Positions 6,849 through 12,674 of a stretch of 17,483 nucleotides of DNA are shown piece by piece; positions within the stretch are counted from its first letter, which is position 1; every line of letters starts with the position of its first letter. The notes under the pieces were generated by a model. The model made no database searches, had not been told where the DNA came from, and worked only from the letters and a program-made list of their open reading frames with translations. The DNA comes from Hodarchaeum sp048939265 (GTDB taxonomy: Archaea > Asgardarchaeota > Heimdallarchaeia > Hodarchaeales > Hodarchaeaceae): the NCBI GenBank assembly GCA_048939265.1, contig JBHLPQ010000073.1, positions 1-17,483 of the forward strand. The letters are read 5' to 3'. The position numbers and the translations under genes were made by a program.

Positions 6849-7157
6849 TATTTCTAAGTACCTAAAATGAAAACCTTTTAACGTATTAGCGATTCCTTGG
6901 TATTTGGTTGGAGTTTTTAATGACGAGTCCTAATAGGATGTATTGTGCTATTTTTCGGGCACTCGCCACTCTCGTTCCCGTGTTCGCATGACTTTTGCTG
7001 AAGATTTGACTGAAATCCAACCACTTGATTTTTCTCGTCATTATTCGTTCAGATCTTCTGATAATTCCCTATAATATGCACTCTCTGTTGCGTATTTCAG
7101 TTCCAATGATTTTTAATGTATAGAAGGTGATTAAAAAAGAAATATAATTGTTAAGAC
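6849..7157. other. 309-base intergenic stretch with interleaved inverted repeats and a short minus-strand frame
   Basis: No recognised gene. Two short inverted repeats interleave rather than nest: TGGTTGGA (6905-6912) pairs with TCCAACCA (7016-7023), and AATGACGAG (6919-6927) pairs with CTCGTCATT (7034-7042). This A-B-A'-B' order would form a pseudoknot in RNA, though arms of 8 and 9 bases could arise by chance. A TATA-like CTATAATATG (7069-7078) and an A/T-rich AAATATAAT just before the MFS start are the only promoter candidates. A 23-codon plus-strand frame at 6920-6991 is present but unconvincing. No clear terminator follows the HAAS gene. Confidence 0.4.
6886..7041 (-). CDS. Possible 51-residue protein or remnant
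   Basis: A minus-strand ATG at 7041 opens a 51-residue frame ending in TAA at 6888-6886. It begins MTRKIKWLDFSQIFSK, and the middle (SARKIAQYILLGLVIKNSN) has the look of a folded helix. A TATA-like CATATTATAG lies about 28-37 bases upstream on the same strand, suiting a leaderless transcript; there is no ribosome-binding site. No motif or family is recognised. It could be a small gene, a fragment of an older gene, or chance. It runs antisense to the space between the HAAS and MFS genes. Confidence 0.22.
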   Translation of the reverse strand: MTRKIKWLDFSQIFSKSHANTGTRVASARKIAQYILLGLVIKNSNQIPRNR

Positions 7158-8414
7158 GTGAATTTCATGACCCTAGATAGAGAAAAGAGATCGTACCATA
7201 AGTCGTTTAGTCGAGATCAATGTCAACGAAATATTAGGATATTTCAAATCACAGGTTTTGATATTACAGTCTTGATTGTGCCTGTGATTGTATTAGTTTG
7301 GTTAAAAGCAGGCCTGGCTTTTCACGAGATGCTTTTACTTCAGGGCTTATTCGTCCTGCCAATTTTACTCTTGGAAGTCCCCTCCGGTTCTATTGCTGAT
7401 TTTTGGAGCCGTAAAGGATGCACTAGTGCCTTTCATGGATTATTCGGAATTGCCATGTTCTTCTATGCGATTGGTGATAATTTCTATATCTTTGCTCTTG
7501 CAGAAATCCTAGCTGGAGTAGCAGTGGCTTTCCAGACTGGAAGCGAGACCGCACTAATTTATGATTCCTTACTGGCTCTCGATACGAATGATATCAACAA
7601 GAACTTTGGGAATCTTGTGTCCAAACGAATGACAATCATGTTTCTTGGAGGAGCTCTCGGGGCTCTTACTGGTGGGTTCATTGGAACAATATCTTTCATT
7701 CAGATGCCTATCTTTATTGCTACTATTGGTCATTTAAGCTTTGCAGCATTAGTTTATTTTGGTTATACTGAACCTCCTCGATTAAAAGCCACAACTCCTC
7801 AGGCTGCTATCATGAAAGCTTTCAGTTCTTTAAAACATCACACTGAGTTAAAAATAATCATAATTTTCAGTTTGACAGGCATTGTTTTCAGTCGGATTGG
7901 TTTCTGGGCTGTTCAACATATTTTGGTTGAAGACTTCCTAGTTACGTCTCTTATCATGGGTTTCGTCTTAGCAGGATTCAACTTATGTGCTGCTATGAGT
8001 TCATTAGCAATCCGTTCACGCGTGGACAAATTCTCTAGCCAATGGATTTTCTTGGTGATAATACTAATAGAAGGGGCTTACTTCTTTGCATTGATCCAGA
8101 TTCCCCACGCTTTCTGGATTCTAGTAATGTCTCTAATGGCACAAGTTACGCGTGGAATTCGTACACCGATAATTCAAGGAATTTTACAGCAGCATCTTCG
8201 TTCTGATGAAAGAGCTACATTTGTTTCTCTGATGTCCTTCATAGGTTCAGTCATCTACTTTATAATATCGGTTATTATCGATATCTTGGATTTTTCACGG
8301 GAACATACACTTTTGGTAAGCTTGGTAGGCTTATTCATGATTGCTTTCGTTATTCTAAGTTTTCAATTTAGAATGTATAGGCGTGCCTCCAGAATCCCAG
8401 TCCTAACAAGTTAG
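7158..8414 (+). CDS. Major facilitator superfamily transporter
   Basis: A 418-residue protein with about 12 membrane helices, the normal MFS length. MFS motif A is clear between helices 2 and 3 (GSIADFWSRK, about 77-86). Helix 4 and the following loop contain QTGSETALIYDSLL, typical of a group of poorly characterised MFS exporters in archaea and Firmicutes. An arginine/lysine-rich segment precedes helix 1, placing the N terminus in the cytoplasm. The start is either GTG 7158 or ATG 7167; both follow an in-frame stop at 7152-7154, and neither has a good ribosome-binding site. The substrate cannot be told from sequence; drug or small-molecule efflux is a guess from the family. It is transcribed alone and meets the convergent minus-strand unit at a shared terminator region. 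Confidence 0.85.
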   Translation: MNFMTLDREKRSYHKSFSRDQCQRNIRIFQITGFDITVLIVPVIVLVWLKAGLAFHEMLLLQGLFVLPILLLEVPSGSIADFWSRKGCTSAFHGLFGIAMFFYAIGDNFYIFALAEILAGVAVAFQTGSETALIYDSLLALDTNDINKNFGNLVSKRMTIMFLGGALGALTGGFIGTISFIQMPIFIATIGHLSFAALVYFGYTEPPRLKATTPQAAIMKAFSSLKHHTELKIIIIFSLTGIVFSRIGFWAVQHILVEDFLVTSLIMGFVLAGFNLCAAMSSLAIRSRVDKFSSQWIFLVIILIEGAYFFALIQIPHAFWILVMSLMAQVTRGIRTPIIQGILQQHLRSDERATFVSLMSFIGSVIYFIISVIIDILDFSREHTLLVSLVGLFMIAFVILSFQFRMYRRASRIPVLTS

Positions 8415-8418
8415 CAAT

Positions 8419-8455
8419 GACAGTTCGCTGTCTTTCCTCCTTTTCCCTTTTTTTT
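8419..8455 (+). terminator. Hairpin plus T-tract terminator after the MFS gene
   Basis: GACAG (8419-8423) and CTGTC (8428-8432) pair around a TTCG loop, followed by a pyrimidine-rich run ending in eight Ts (8448-8455). It starts five bases after the MFS stop. Archaeal termination depends mainly on the T-tract; the hairpin resembles a bacterial intrinsic terminator. Confidence 0.6.
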
Positions 8456-8456
8456 G

Positions 8457-8467
8457 AAAAAATAAAA
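8457..8467 (-). terminator. T-rich terminator for the minus-strand unit
   Basis: On the minus strand TTTTATTTTTT lies about 20 bases after the stop of the gene at 8489, in the convergent gap shared with the MFS gene. Confidence 0.45.
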
Positions 8468-8488
8468 CAGGGAAGGATCTAGATAAAG

Positions 8489-8716
8489 TTAAAGACCTAG
8501 TTCCTTCTTAATCAACGTTTTAAGGATCTCTTTCTGAACCTTTTGTTTTGTTGGGATGTTTTTATCCCCAATGATCTTTTTCCCTACTTCCAGAGCCTTG
8601 TCTTTTGCGATTTCTTTTGCACCAGTTTCTTCTAGAATTTCTTTTACAGCGGTATTCAACGCGGTAGACATGGCTTCTTTTCCAACACCTTTTGCTAGGC
8701 CACCTAGCTTTTTCAT
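8489..8716 (-). CDS. 75-residue basic, helical protein of unknown function
   Basis: A short, lysine- and alanine-rich protein without cysteines or a membrane helix. It starts MKKLGGLAKGVGKEAMSTAL and continues as alternating acidic and basic helical segments (EILEETGAKEIA, KDKALEVGKKII, VQKEILKTLIKKELGL). The N-terminal 20 residues could form an amphipathic helix. AAAGGAG stands about 10 bases before the ATG, supporting translation. It lies 63 bases after the metallopeptidase-like gene on the same strand and is probably co-transcribed with it. No family is recognised. Possibilities include a small regulatory protein, a DNA- or membrane-associated helical protein, or a substrate of the neighbouring peptidase; none is shown by the sequence. 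Confidence 0.65.
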   Translation of the reverse strand: MKKLGGLAKGVGKEAMSTALNTAVKEILEETGAKEIAKDKALEVGKKIIGDKNIPTKQKVQKEILKTLIKKELGL

Positions 8717-8779
8717 GGATGATCAGCTCCTTTTTTTGATGTTGTGAACTATTCTTATCTGGAATTAAACCTTTACTCT

Positions 8780-9313
8780 TTAGATATAAGTGAATTCGCT
8801 ATCAGGATGACGCAATAAAATAATCTCAGGATCTAATAATTCCTGATTAGTGGGTCGATACCGTTCTTGTCGAAATGTATACGGAAATAATGAACCCAGG
8901 CCAAAGACAGCTATGCGGCCGATGGGATGGTGTTTACCAAATATCGCAATAGAGATATTTCTGGTTAATTGCCGAGTTTCAGCCTCATCCACTACATTAT
9001 TTGTATGAATGTATTCATGAAGTAATAAATGAAATAGGTATGCTCTATAGAGATCCTCTGAAGTTTCTTCTCGCATGACACGGAGAGCAGATTTATTAAG
9101 ATAGACCTCATTCGTTCCTAGCCGATGGAAACCCCCGATAAAGTTCCCCCGATCATATCCCATTTCAACTAAGCCTAACATAATTCCAGGACGAGATTTA
9201 TCTAGAAAACGTCGGACAATCCGAATTATCAGTTTAAATAATCCAGAATAGTCTTCCGTGTCAAGAGAGTCATATTCTTCTTGAAATTGGTGGATTTCTC
9301 TCTTGGGTATCAT
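8780..9313 (-). CDS. HExxH putative zinc metallopeptidase
   Basis: A 177-residue soluble protein. The motif HEYIH (residues 99-103) in the context LFHLLLHEYIHTNNVVDEAE is a zincin active site: H99 and H103 would bind zinc, E100 would be the general base, and D109, E110 or E112 could supply the third ligand. Upstream, GGFHRLGTNEVYLNKSAL (about 60-77) resembles the strand that precedes the active helix in a group of short archaeal HExxH proteins. There is no signal peptide or membrane helix, so it should act in the cytoplasm. The substrate is unknown. The start ATG 9313 has only a weak AGGT ahead of it, but a TATA-like element stands about 35 bases upstream. It is the first gene of a two-gene unit with the 75-residue protein. 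Confidence 0.7.
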   Translation of the reverse strand: MIPKREIHQFQEEYDSLDTEDYSGLFKLIIRIVRRFLDKSRPGIMLGLVEMGYDRGNFIGGFHRLGTNEVYLNKSALRVMREETSEDLYRAYLFHLLLHEYIHTNNVVDEAETRQLTRNISIAIFGKHHPIGRIAVFGLGSLFPYTFRQERYRPTNQELLDPEIILLRHPDSEFTYI

Positions 9314-9344
9314 AATTTCTTACCTGTGTAATTATTATAGCCAG

Positions 9345-9353
9345 TATTATATG
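9345..9353 (-). promoter_or_regulatory. TATA-like element for the metallopeptidase unit
   Basis: On the minus strand CATATAATA lies 32-40 bases upstream of the ATG at 9313, a standard archaeal position. Confidence 0.4.
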
Positions 9354-9426
9354 ATGACTAAGTTTTTAGCTCAAACGTTCCTCAATAAGAACCATCAAAT
9401 TTCGTAGGTAAATATAAATGTAGTTG

Positions 9427-9475
9427 TTACAAAACATATATTTGTGTAAGACAGGTTATGATTTTTGAATATCAT
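9427..9475. promoter_or_regulatory. Two imperfect palindromes upstream of the nickel operon (candidate NikR sites)
   Basis: The first, TTACAAAACATATATTTGTGTAA (9427-9449 including ends), has arms matching at seven of nine positions. The second has ATGAT (9458-9462) and ATCAT (9471-9475) eight bases apart; read as TATGA...TCAT it recalls the half-sites of the E. coli NikR operator (GTATGA, N16, TCATAC), but the spacer is only 10. Because nikR is the last gene of this operon, autoregulation here is expected; the exact site is an inference. The rest of 9354-9524 shows no gene. Confidence 0.3.
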
Positions 9476-9524
9476 TCCACTTGGAAGTTTTTTCTTCTTC
9501 CTATCATTCGAAAATAACAATTTT

Positions 9525-9537
9525 ACATAAATTTATA
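9525..9537 (+). promoter_or_regulatory. TATA-like element of the nickel transporter operon
   Basis: ACATAAATTTATA is centred about 21 bases before the TTG at 9552 and only 12 bases before the ATG at 9543. Initiation about 25 bases downstream would begin the transcript near 9552-9556, so either the leader is extremely short or a TATA element further upstream (for example CATATATTT within 9434-9443) is used. Confidence 0.3.
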
Positions 9538-9551
9538 GAGGTATGACGCGT

Positions 9552-10247
9552 TTGCATATTCCTGATGGCTGGGTAGATCCTGCATTCTTGATTATAACGT
9601 GGATCATAACGATAAGTGTACTATTTTTAAGCCTACGTAAAATGCGAGATCTTGACGAGACTAGAATCACGTATATGGCTGTTTTAGGGGGAACCATCTT
9701 TGCTGCCCAAATGTTGAACTTTCCTATTGTTGGTGGAACTTCAGGGCATTTACTTGGTGGGGCGTTGGCCGCTTCTATTGTAGGCCCGTGGGGTGGAATT
9801 TTAGTTATTAGTGTTGTTCTTTTAATTCAAGCGCTTGTTTTTGCTGATGGAGGAATTGTCGCACTTGGAGTAAACATCTTTAACATGGGGATCGTTGGCG
9901 TAATCGTTGGGTACCTTGTTATTCGATATTTAATGCTTGGTGTTGAACCTGAAAGTCATAAGATACGCTATTATGGTGGAGTCTTTCTTGGAGCTTTCTT
10001 ATCTGTGGTTATAAGTTCTTTATTCGCTGCGATAGAGATTGGGATCCCCATAATTAATTATCCAGCTACAATCCCTTTTACAGTCGCCTTACCAGCAATT
10101 CTTTTCTATCATGTGTTAATCGGGATTGGGGAAGGTCTGATAACGATGTTCATCGTTAGATATTTCAATATAATCGAAATGAACGTTTTCCTTGAGTTAG
10201 AGCATCCTACATTTAATATTTCAACTTTTAGGAGATATGAAAAGTGA
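9552..10247 (+). CDS. cbiM: CbiM/NikM, substrate-binding membrane subunit of an ECF nickel/cobalt transporter
   Basis: A membrane protein of about 231 residues with the CbiM/NikM hallmarks: the N-terminal HIPDGW, the segment FPIVGGTSGHLLGG with the second metal-binding histidine, and GGIVALGVNIFNMG. About six to seven helices. In the solved NikM structure the metal is held by the N-terminal amine and His2 together with the histidine of the SGH segment, so the protein must begin Met-His. That fixes the start at TTG 9552 (MHIPDGW) rather than ATG 9543, which would add three residues. GAGGT lies 10 bases upstream of the TTG. First gene of a five-gene operon, overlapping the next (GTGA). Nickel rather than cobalt is favoured because nikR closes the operon. 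Confidence 0.92.
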   Translation: MHIPDGWVDPAFLIITWIITISVLFLSLRKMRDLDETRITYMAVLGGTIFAAQMLNFPIVGGTSGHLLGGALAASIVGPWGGILVISVVLLIQALVFADGGIVALGVNIFNMGIVGVIVGYLVIRYLMLGVEPESHKIRYYGGVFLGAFLSVVISSLFAAIEIGIPIINYPATIPFTVALPAILFYHVLIGIGEGLITMFIVRYFNIIEMNVFLELEHPTFNISTFRRYEK

Positions 10248-10558
10248 AAACACAAATTAAGTTACTTATTGGAATTGTAATAATATTAGCTCTATTCCTT
10301 CTACTTACCCCCTTTGCTGATCCTAATCCAGATGGTCTCGAAAGTGCAGCAGGGGAATATGCAGATGAAGGAGGCTCATTTGATCTGGGAATACTCAGTG
10401 ATTATGGCTCTGAAAATTCCTTACTCTTTAAATTAATCGGTAACGAATCTCTTTCCGTCATAATATCAGGTTTGATAGGCATTATTCTTGTTATAGGCAT
10501 TCTATTCATTCCAATCCTTGTTGTACGCCAGCGAAGAATAGTTAAAACATCTAATTAA
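10244..10558 (+). CDS. PDGLE-domain protein, NikN-like auxiliary subunit of the nickel transporter
   Basis: A 104-residue protein with two membrane helices (about 6-23 and 71-95) flanking an extracellular loop. Shortly after helix 1 comes NPDGLE (about 28-33), the signature of the PDGLE domain found as a separate NikN/CbiN-like subunit or fused to NikM. In these transporters the small subunit associates with NikM and is needed for metal loading. The start is GTG 10244, whose last two bases overlap the TGA of cbiM; AGGAG at 10230-10234 gives an ideal 9-base spacing. The loop is acidic (GEYADEGGSFDLG) and the tail basic (RQRRIVK), placing the C terminus in the cytoplasm. Confidence 0.85.
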   Translation: MKTQIKLLIGIVIILALFLLLTPFADPNPDGLESAAGEYADEGGSFDLGILSDYGSENSLLFKLIGNESLSVIISGLIGIILVIGILFIPILVVRQRRIVKTSN

Positions 10559-10587
10559 CTCGCAAGTAAATACATAGTGGGAAAGAG

Positions 10588-11361
10588 TTGACTGGTTTAC
10601 ATTCACATATTCATTATCCCGTTGAAGAAGAAAAGTTCGTTCGCTTGATTGATGTTCGTAGTAAAATCCTAGCAACCTTTAGCGTGGTTCTTGCATGTTC
10701 TTTTCTAGTACATCTTAATCAACTATTCTGGTTTTTCCTCCTATTCCTCATTTTTTTAGCCATATTCAAACCCCAAAGAGTATTTTTGAAATACAGTATT
10801 GTAACTCTACCAATTATACTTTCCTTAACGCTGGTCTCATTTTTCTCGTTCAGTCCTTCTCTGACAGTGTACAGATCTATATTTTATACTACAACACATA
10901 ATAACCTTTCATTTGCATTTTTCTCTGGAACTCGAAGTTTACTAGTTGTGTTCTTCGTTTTGATATTGATATGTTCGGAAGACACTTTTTTTGAAATTAT
11001 TTATGGATTAGATGACTTATTTCTACCTAGTTTTTTAACCAATTTAACCTTTTTAACGTATAGGTTTTTTTTTCTTATACAAGAGGAGTTTAACCGAATT
11101 CTAGAAGCCAGATCGAATCGTCTTTTTGGTCAAAAGCTATTCTTCAATCTTACTTCCTTAAGATTGATAGGGAACATTATTGGTTCATCCCTTGCTCGGT
11201 CATTTAAACGAGCTGAATATATATCAGCTACTCTCTCCGCAAGAGGATTTTCAGGAAAGATGTCACATCCTGAACAACCCTGGACTTTAACTGGTGTTCT
11301 ATTTCTATTAATGGTTATCTTTACTATTATATTAATTATGGTATTTAGTTTAAGTATGTGA
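10588..11361 (+). CDS. cbiQ: CbiQ/EcfT, transmembrane coupling subunit of the ECF transporter
   Basis: A 257-residue protein with about five to six helices. The EcfT signature is present in the cytoplasmic coupling helices: EARSNRLF (about 172-179), a variant of the first Ala-Arg-Gly motif in which the glycine is serine, and SARGFSG (about 217-223), the intact second motif. These arginines dock on the ATPase. The start is TTG 10588; no ATG or GTG is available in frame, and a purine-rich GGGAAAGAG precedes it. It sits 29 bases after the PDGLE gene and 25 before cbiO. It links ATP hydrolysis by CbiO to tilting of the NikM substrate unit in the membrane. Confidence 0.9.
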   Translation: MTGLHSHIHYPVEEEKFVRLIDVRSKILATFSVVLACSFLVHLNQLFWFFLLFLIFLAIFKPQRVFLKYSIVTLPIILSLTLVSFFSFSPSLTVYRSIFYTTTHNNLSFAFFSGTRSLLVVFFVLILICSEDTFFEIIYGLDDLFLPSFLTNLTFLTYRFFFLIQEEFNRILEARSNRLFGQKLFFNLTSLRLIGNIIGSSLARSFKRAEYISATLSARGFSGKMSHPEQPWTLTGVLFLLMVIFTIILIMVFSLSM

Positions 11362-11386
11362 TTAAGAAATCTGAGAGTGTTAAAAT

Positions 11387-12124
11387 ATGAGAATACTAAG
11401 TTTAAAGGAGGATCGTGGAAATACTGATTCGGATGGAATTATTAAAGTACGTAATTTGTCATTTCGTTATGTTCGAGAACATCCAGAAGTATTGTGTGAT
11501 ATTTCCACAAGTTTTGCGAAAAACAAACTTACAGTCATTGCTGGTCCAAATGGATCTGGCAAGACTACTCTTATGAAACACTTTAATGGGTTACTTCTAC
11601 CTCAACAAGGAGAAGTCGTTATTAATGGTAATTCTGTTACTAAAAGGAATCGAAAAACAATTCAGAAACTGGTAGGCTTAGTATTTCAGAATCCAGACGA
11701 ACAAATATTCTATCCTAAAGTTTATGATGATATTGCATTCGGGCCAAGGAATATGCAACTTTCTAGAGAAGATGTAAATAACCGAGTACGTATTGCTTTA
11801 GAAGAAGTGAGTATTACGCATTTAAAAGATCGAATCACTTTTAATTTATCTTTCGGGGAGAAAAAAAAGGTGGCTTTCGCAGGGATGCTGGCGATGCAGC
11901 CAGAGGTTATAATACTCGATGAACCAACTATTGGAATCGATCCTTGGTCAAAACCAAAGATGATTGAAATTATTAAATCATTTAGAAGAAAAAGAACAGT
12001 AATTGTTATAACCCATGATTTTGAATTGATGAAAATTGCTGATAGGATCATTTTATTGAAAGATGGGCAAATTGAAGGTGATTTTCTTTCTTTTAAAGAC
12101 TTTTATCAACAGGAATTTACTTAA
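11387..12124 (+). CDS. cbiO: CbiO/EcfA, ATPase subunit of the nickel/cobalt ECF transporter
   Basis: A 245-residue ABC ATPase with every motif: Walker A GPNGSGKTT (53-61), Q-loop VFQNPDEQ (Gln101), signature LSFGE (154-158, a variant of LSGGQ), Walker B VIILDEP (174-180) and switch histidine His210 in VITHD. The QNPDEQIF segment after the Q-loop is typical of the cobalt/nickel ECF group, where it contacts the EcfT coupling helix. Only one ATPase gene is present, so it should work as a homodimer. A first segment of about 20 residues precedes the ABC core. It hydrolyses ATP in the cytoplasm to drive metal import through CbiQ and NikM. Confidence 0.95.
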   Translation: MRILSLKEDRGNTDSDGIIKVRNLSFRYVREHPEVLCDISTSFAKNKLTVIAGPNGSGKTTLMKHFNGLLLPQQGEVVINGNSVTKRNRKTIQKLVGLVFQNPDEQIFYPKVYDDIAFGPRNMQLSREDVNNRVRIALEEVSITHLKDRITFNLSFGEKKKVAFAGMLAMQPEVIILDEPTIGIDPWSKPKMIEIIKSFRRKRTVIVITHDFELMKIADRIILLKDGQIEGDFLSFKDFYQQEFT

Positions 12125-12154
12125 TAATAAAATTGGAAAAATATTGGGATTAAG

Positions 12155-12580
12155 ATGTCAAGTAAAGGTGTACGTGATACAGTTACATTCTCATGTGAGC
12201 CAAAGTTTAAAAAACTGATATCCACTAAGGTTAAAGAATTTGGATACCAGAATAAGTCTCAAATGATCCGTGATGCCCTCCAGAACTTCTTTGAATCAGA
12301 AAAAGGATTGGAGAACATTGAAGACACCGTGAAAATTACGGCTATCATCTCCGTTGTTTATGATCACCATAACCTAAGCACTATTTCACAATTCATTGAA
12401 GCACAACATGCTTTAAATCTTTCTCACTCTTACCATCATCACATGCACCCAGATGAGTGCTTGGAAAATCTTATTGTAAAAGATGAGGTTAAAAATATCC
12501 GCATTTTACTTAAAAAGTTACGGGCTATTTCAGGAATGAAATATATCTCGTTACAATTAATATCACGAGTACAATCATGA
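12155..12580 (+). CDS. nikR: NikR, nickel-responsive ribbon-helix-helix regulator
   Basis: A 141-residue protein. The N terminus is a ribbon-helix-helix DNA-binding domain: strand DTVTFSC (8-14), helices FKKLISTKV and NKSQMIRDALQNFF (33-46). The C-terminal ACT-like metal domain begins at about 58 (VKITAIISVVYDHHN). Nickel ligands of the family are recognisable as His94 and His96 in HHHMH, Cys102 in DECLE, and His85 in AQHA. The loop between the first and second ligand is two residues shorter than in E. coli NikR. It binds nickel and then represses nickel uptake genes in known systems. It is placed last in the uptake operon, 30 bases after cbiO, implying feedback control. The start ATG 12155 has no clear ribosome-binding site. 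Confidence 0.92.
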   Translation: MSSKGVRDTVTFSCEPKFKKLISTKVKEFGYQNKSQMIRDALQNFFESEKGLENIEDTVKITAIISVVYDHHNLSTISQFIEAQHALNLSHSYHHHMHPDECLENLIVKDEVKNIRILLKKLRAISGMKYISLQLISRVQS

Positions 12581-12590
12581 TTTTCCTTTT

Positions 12591-12619
12591 GAAGTATACT
12601 TCCGAGATTACTCTTTTTT
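12591..12619 (+). terminator. Perfect 12-base palindrome and T-tract after nikR
   Basis: GAAGTATACTTC (12591-12602) is a perfect palindrome starting 11 bases after the nikR stop, and six Ts follow at 12614-12619. The T-tract is the probable terminator. The palindrome has no loop, so it is a weak hairpin and could instead be a protein-binding site. On the other strand a short T-run in 12640-12650 may end the convergent gene. Confidence 0.4.
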
Positions 12620-12674
12620 AACGAGGTGTTATTGTAAGAGGAAAAAGGAAGATCTTTGGGGATAAATTAACATT

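Noticed and set aside
6920..6991. A 23-codon plus-strand frame between the HAAS and MFS genes, possibly a leader peptide.
   Set aside because: No ribosome-binding site, no regulatory codon run, and it is not placed just before the MFS start.
8419..8432. TTCG-loop hairpin considered as a structured RNA.
   Set aside because: The stem is only five pairs, and it is followed directly by a T-tract after the MFS stop, so a terminator is the simpler reading.
9543..9551. ATG 9543 as the start of cbiM.
   Set aside because: It would place three residues before the metal-binding Met-His N terminus that the family requires.
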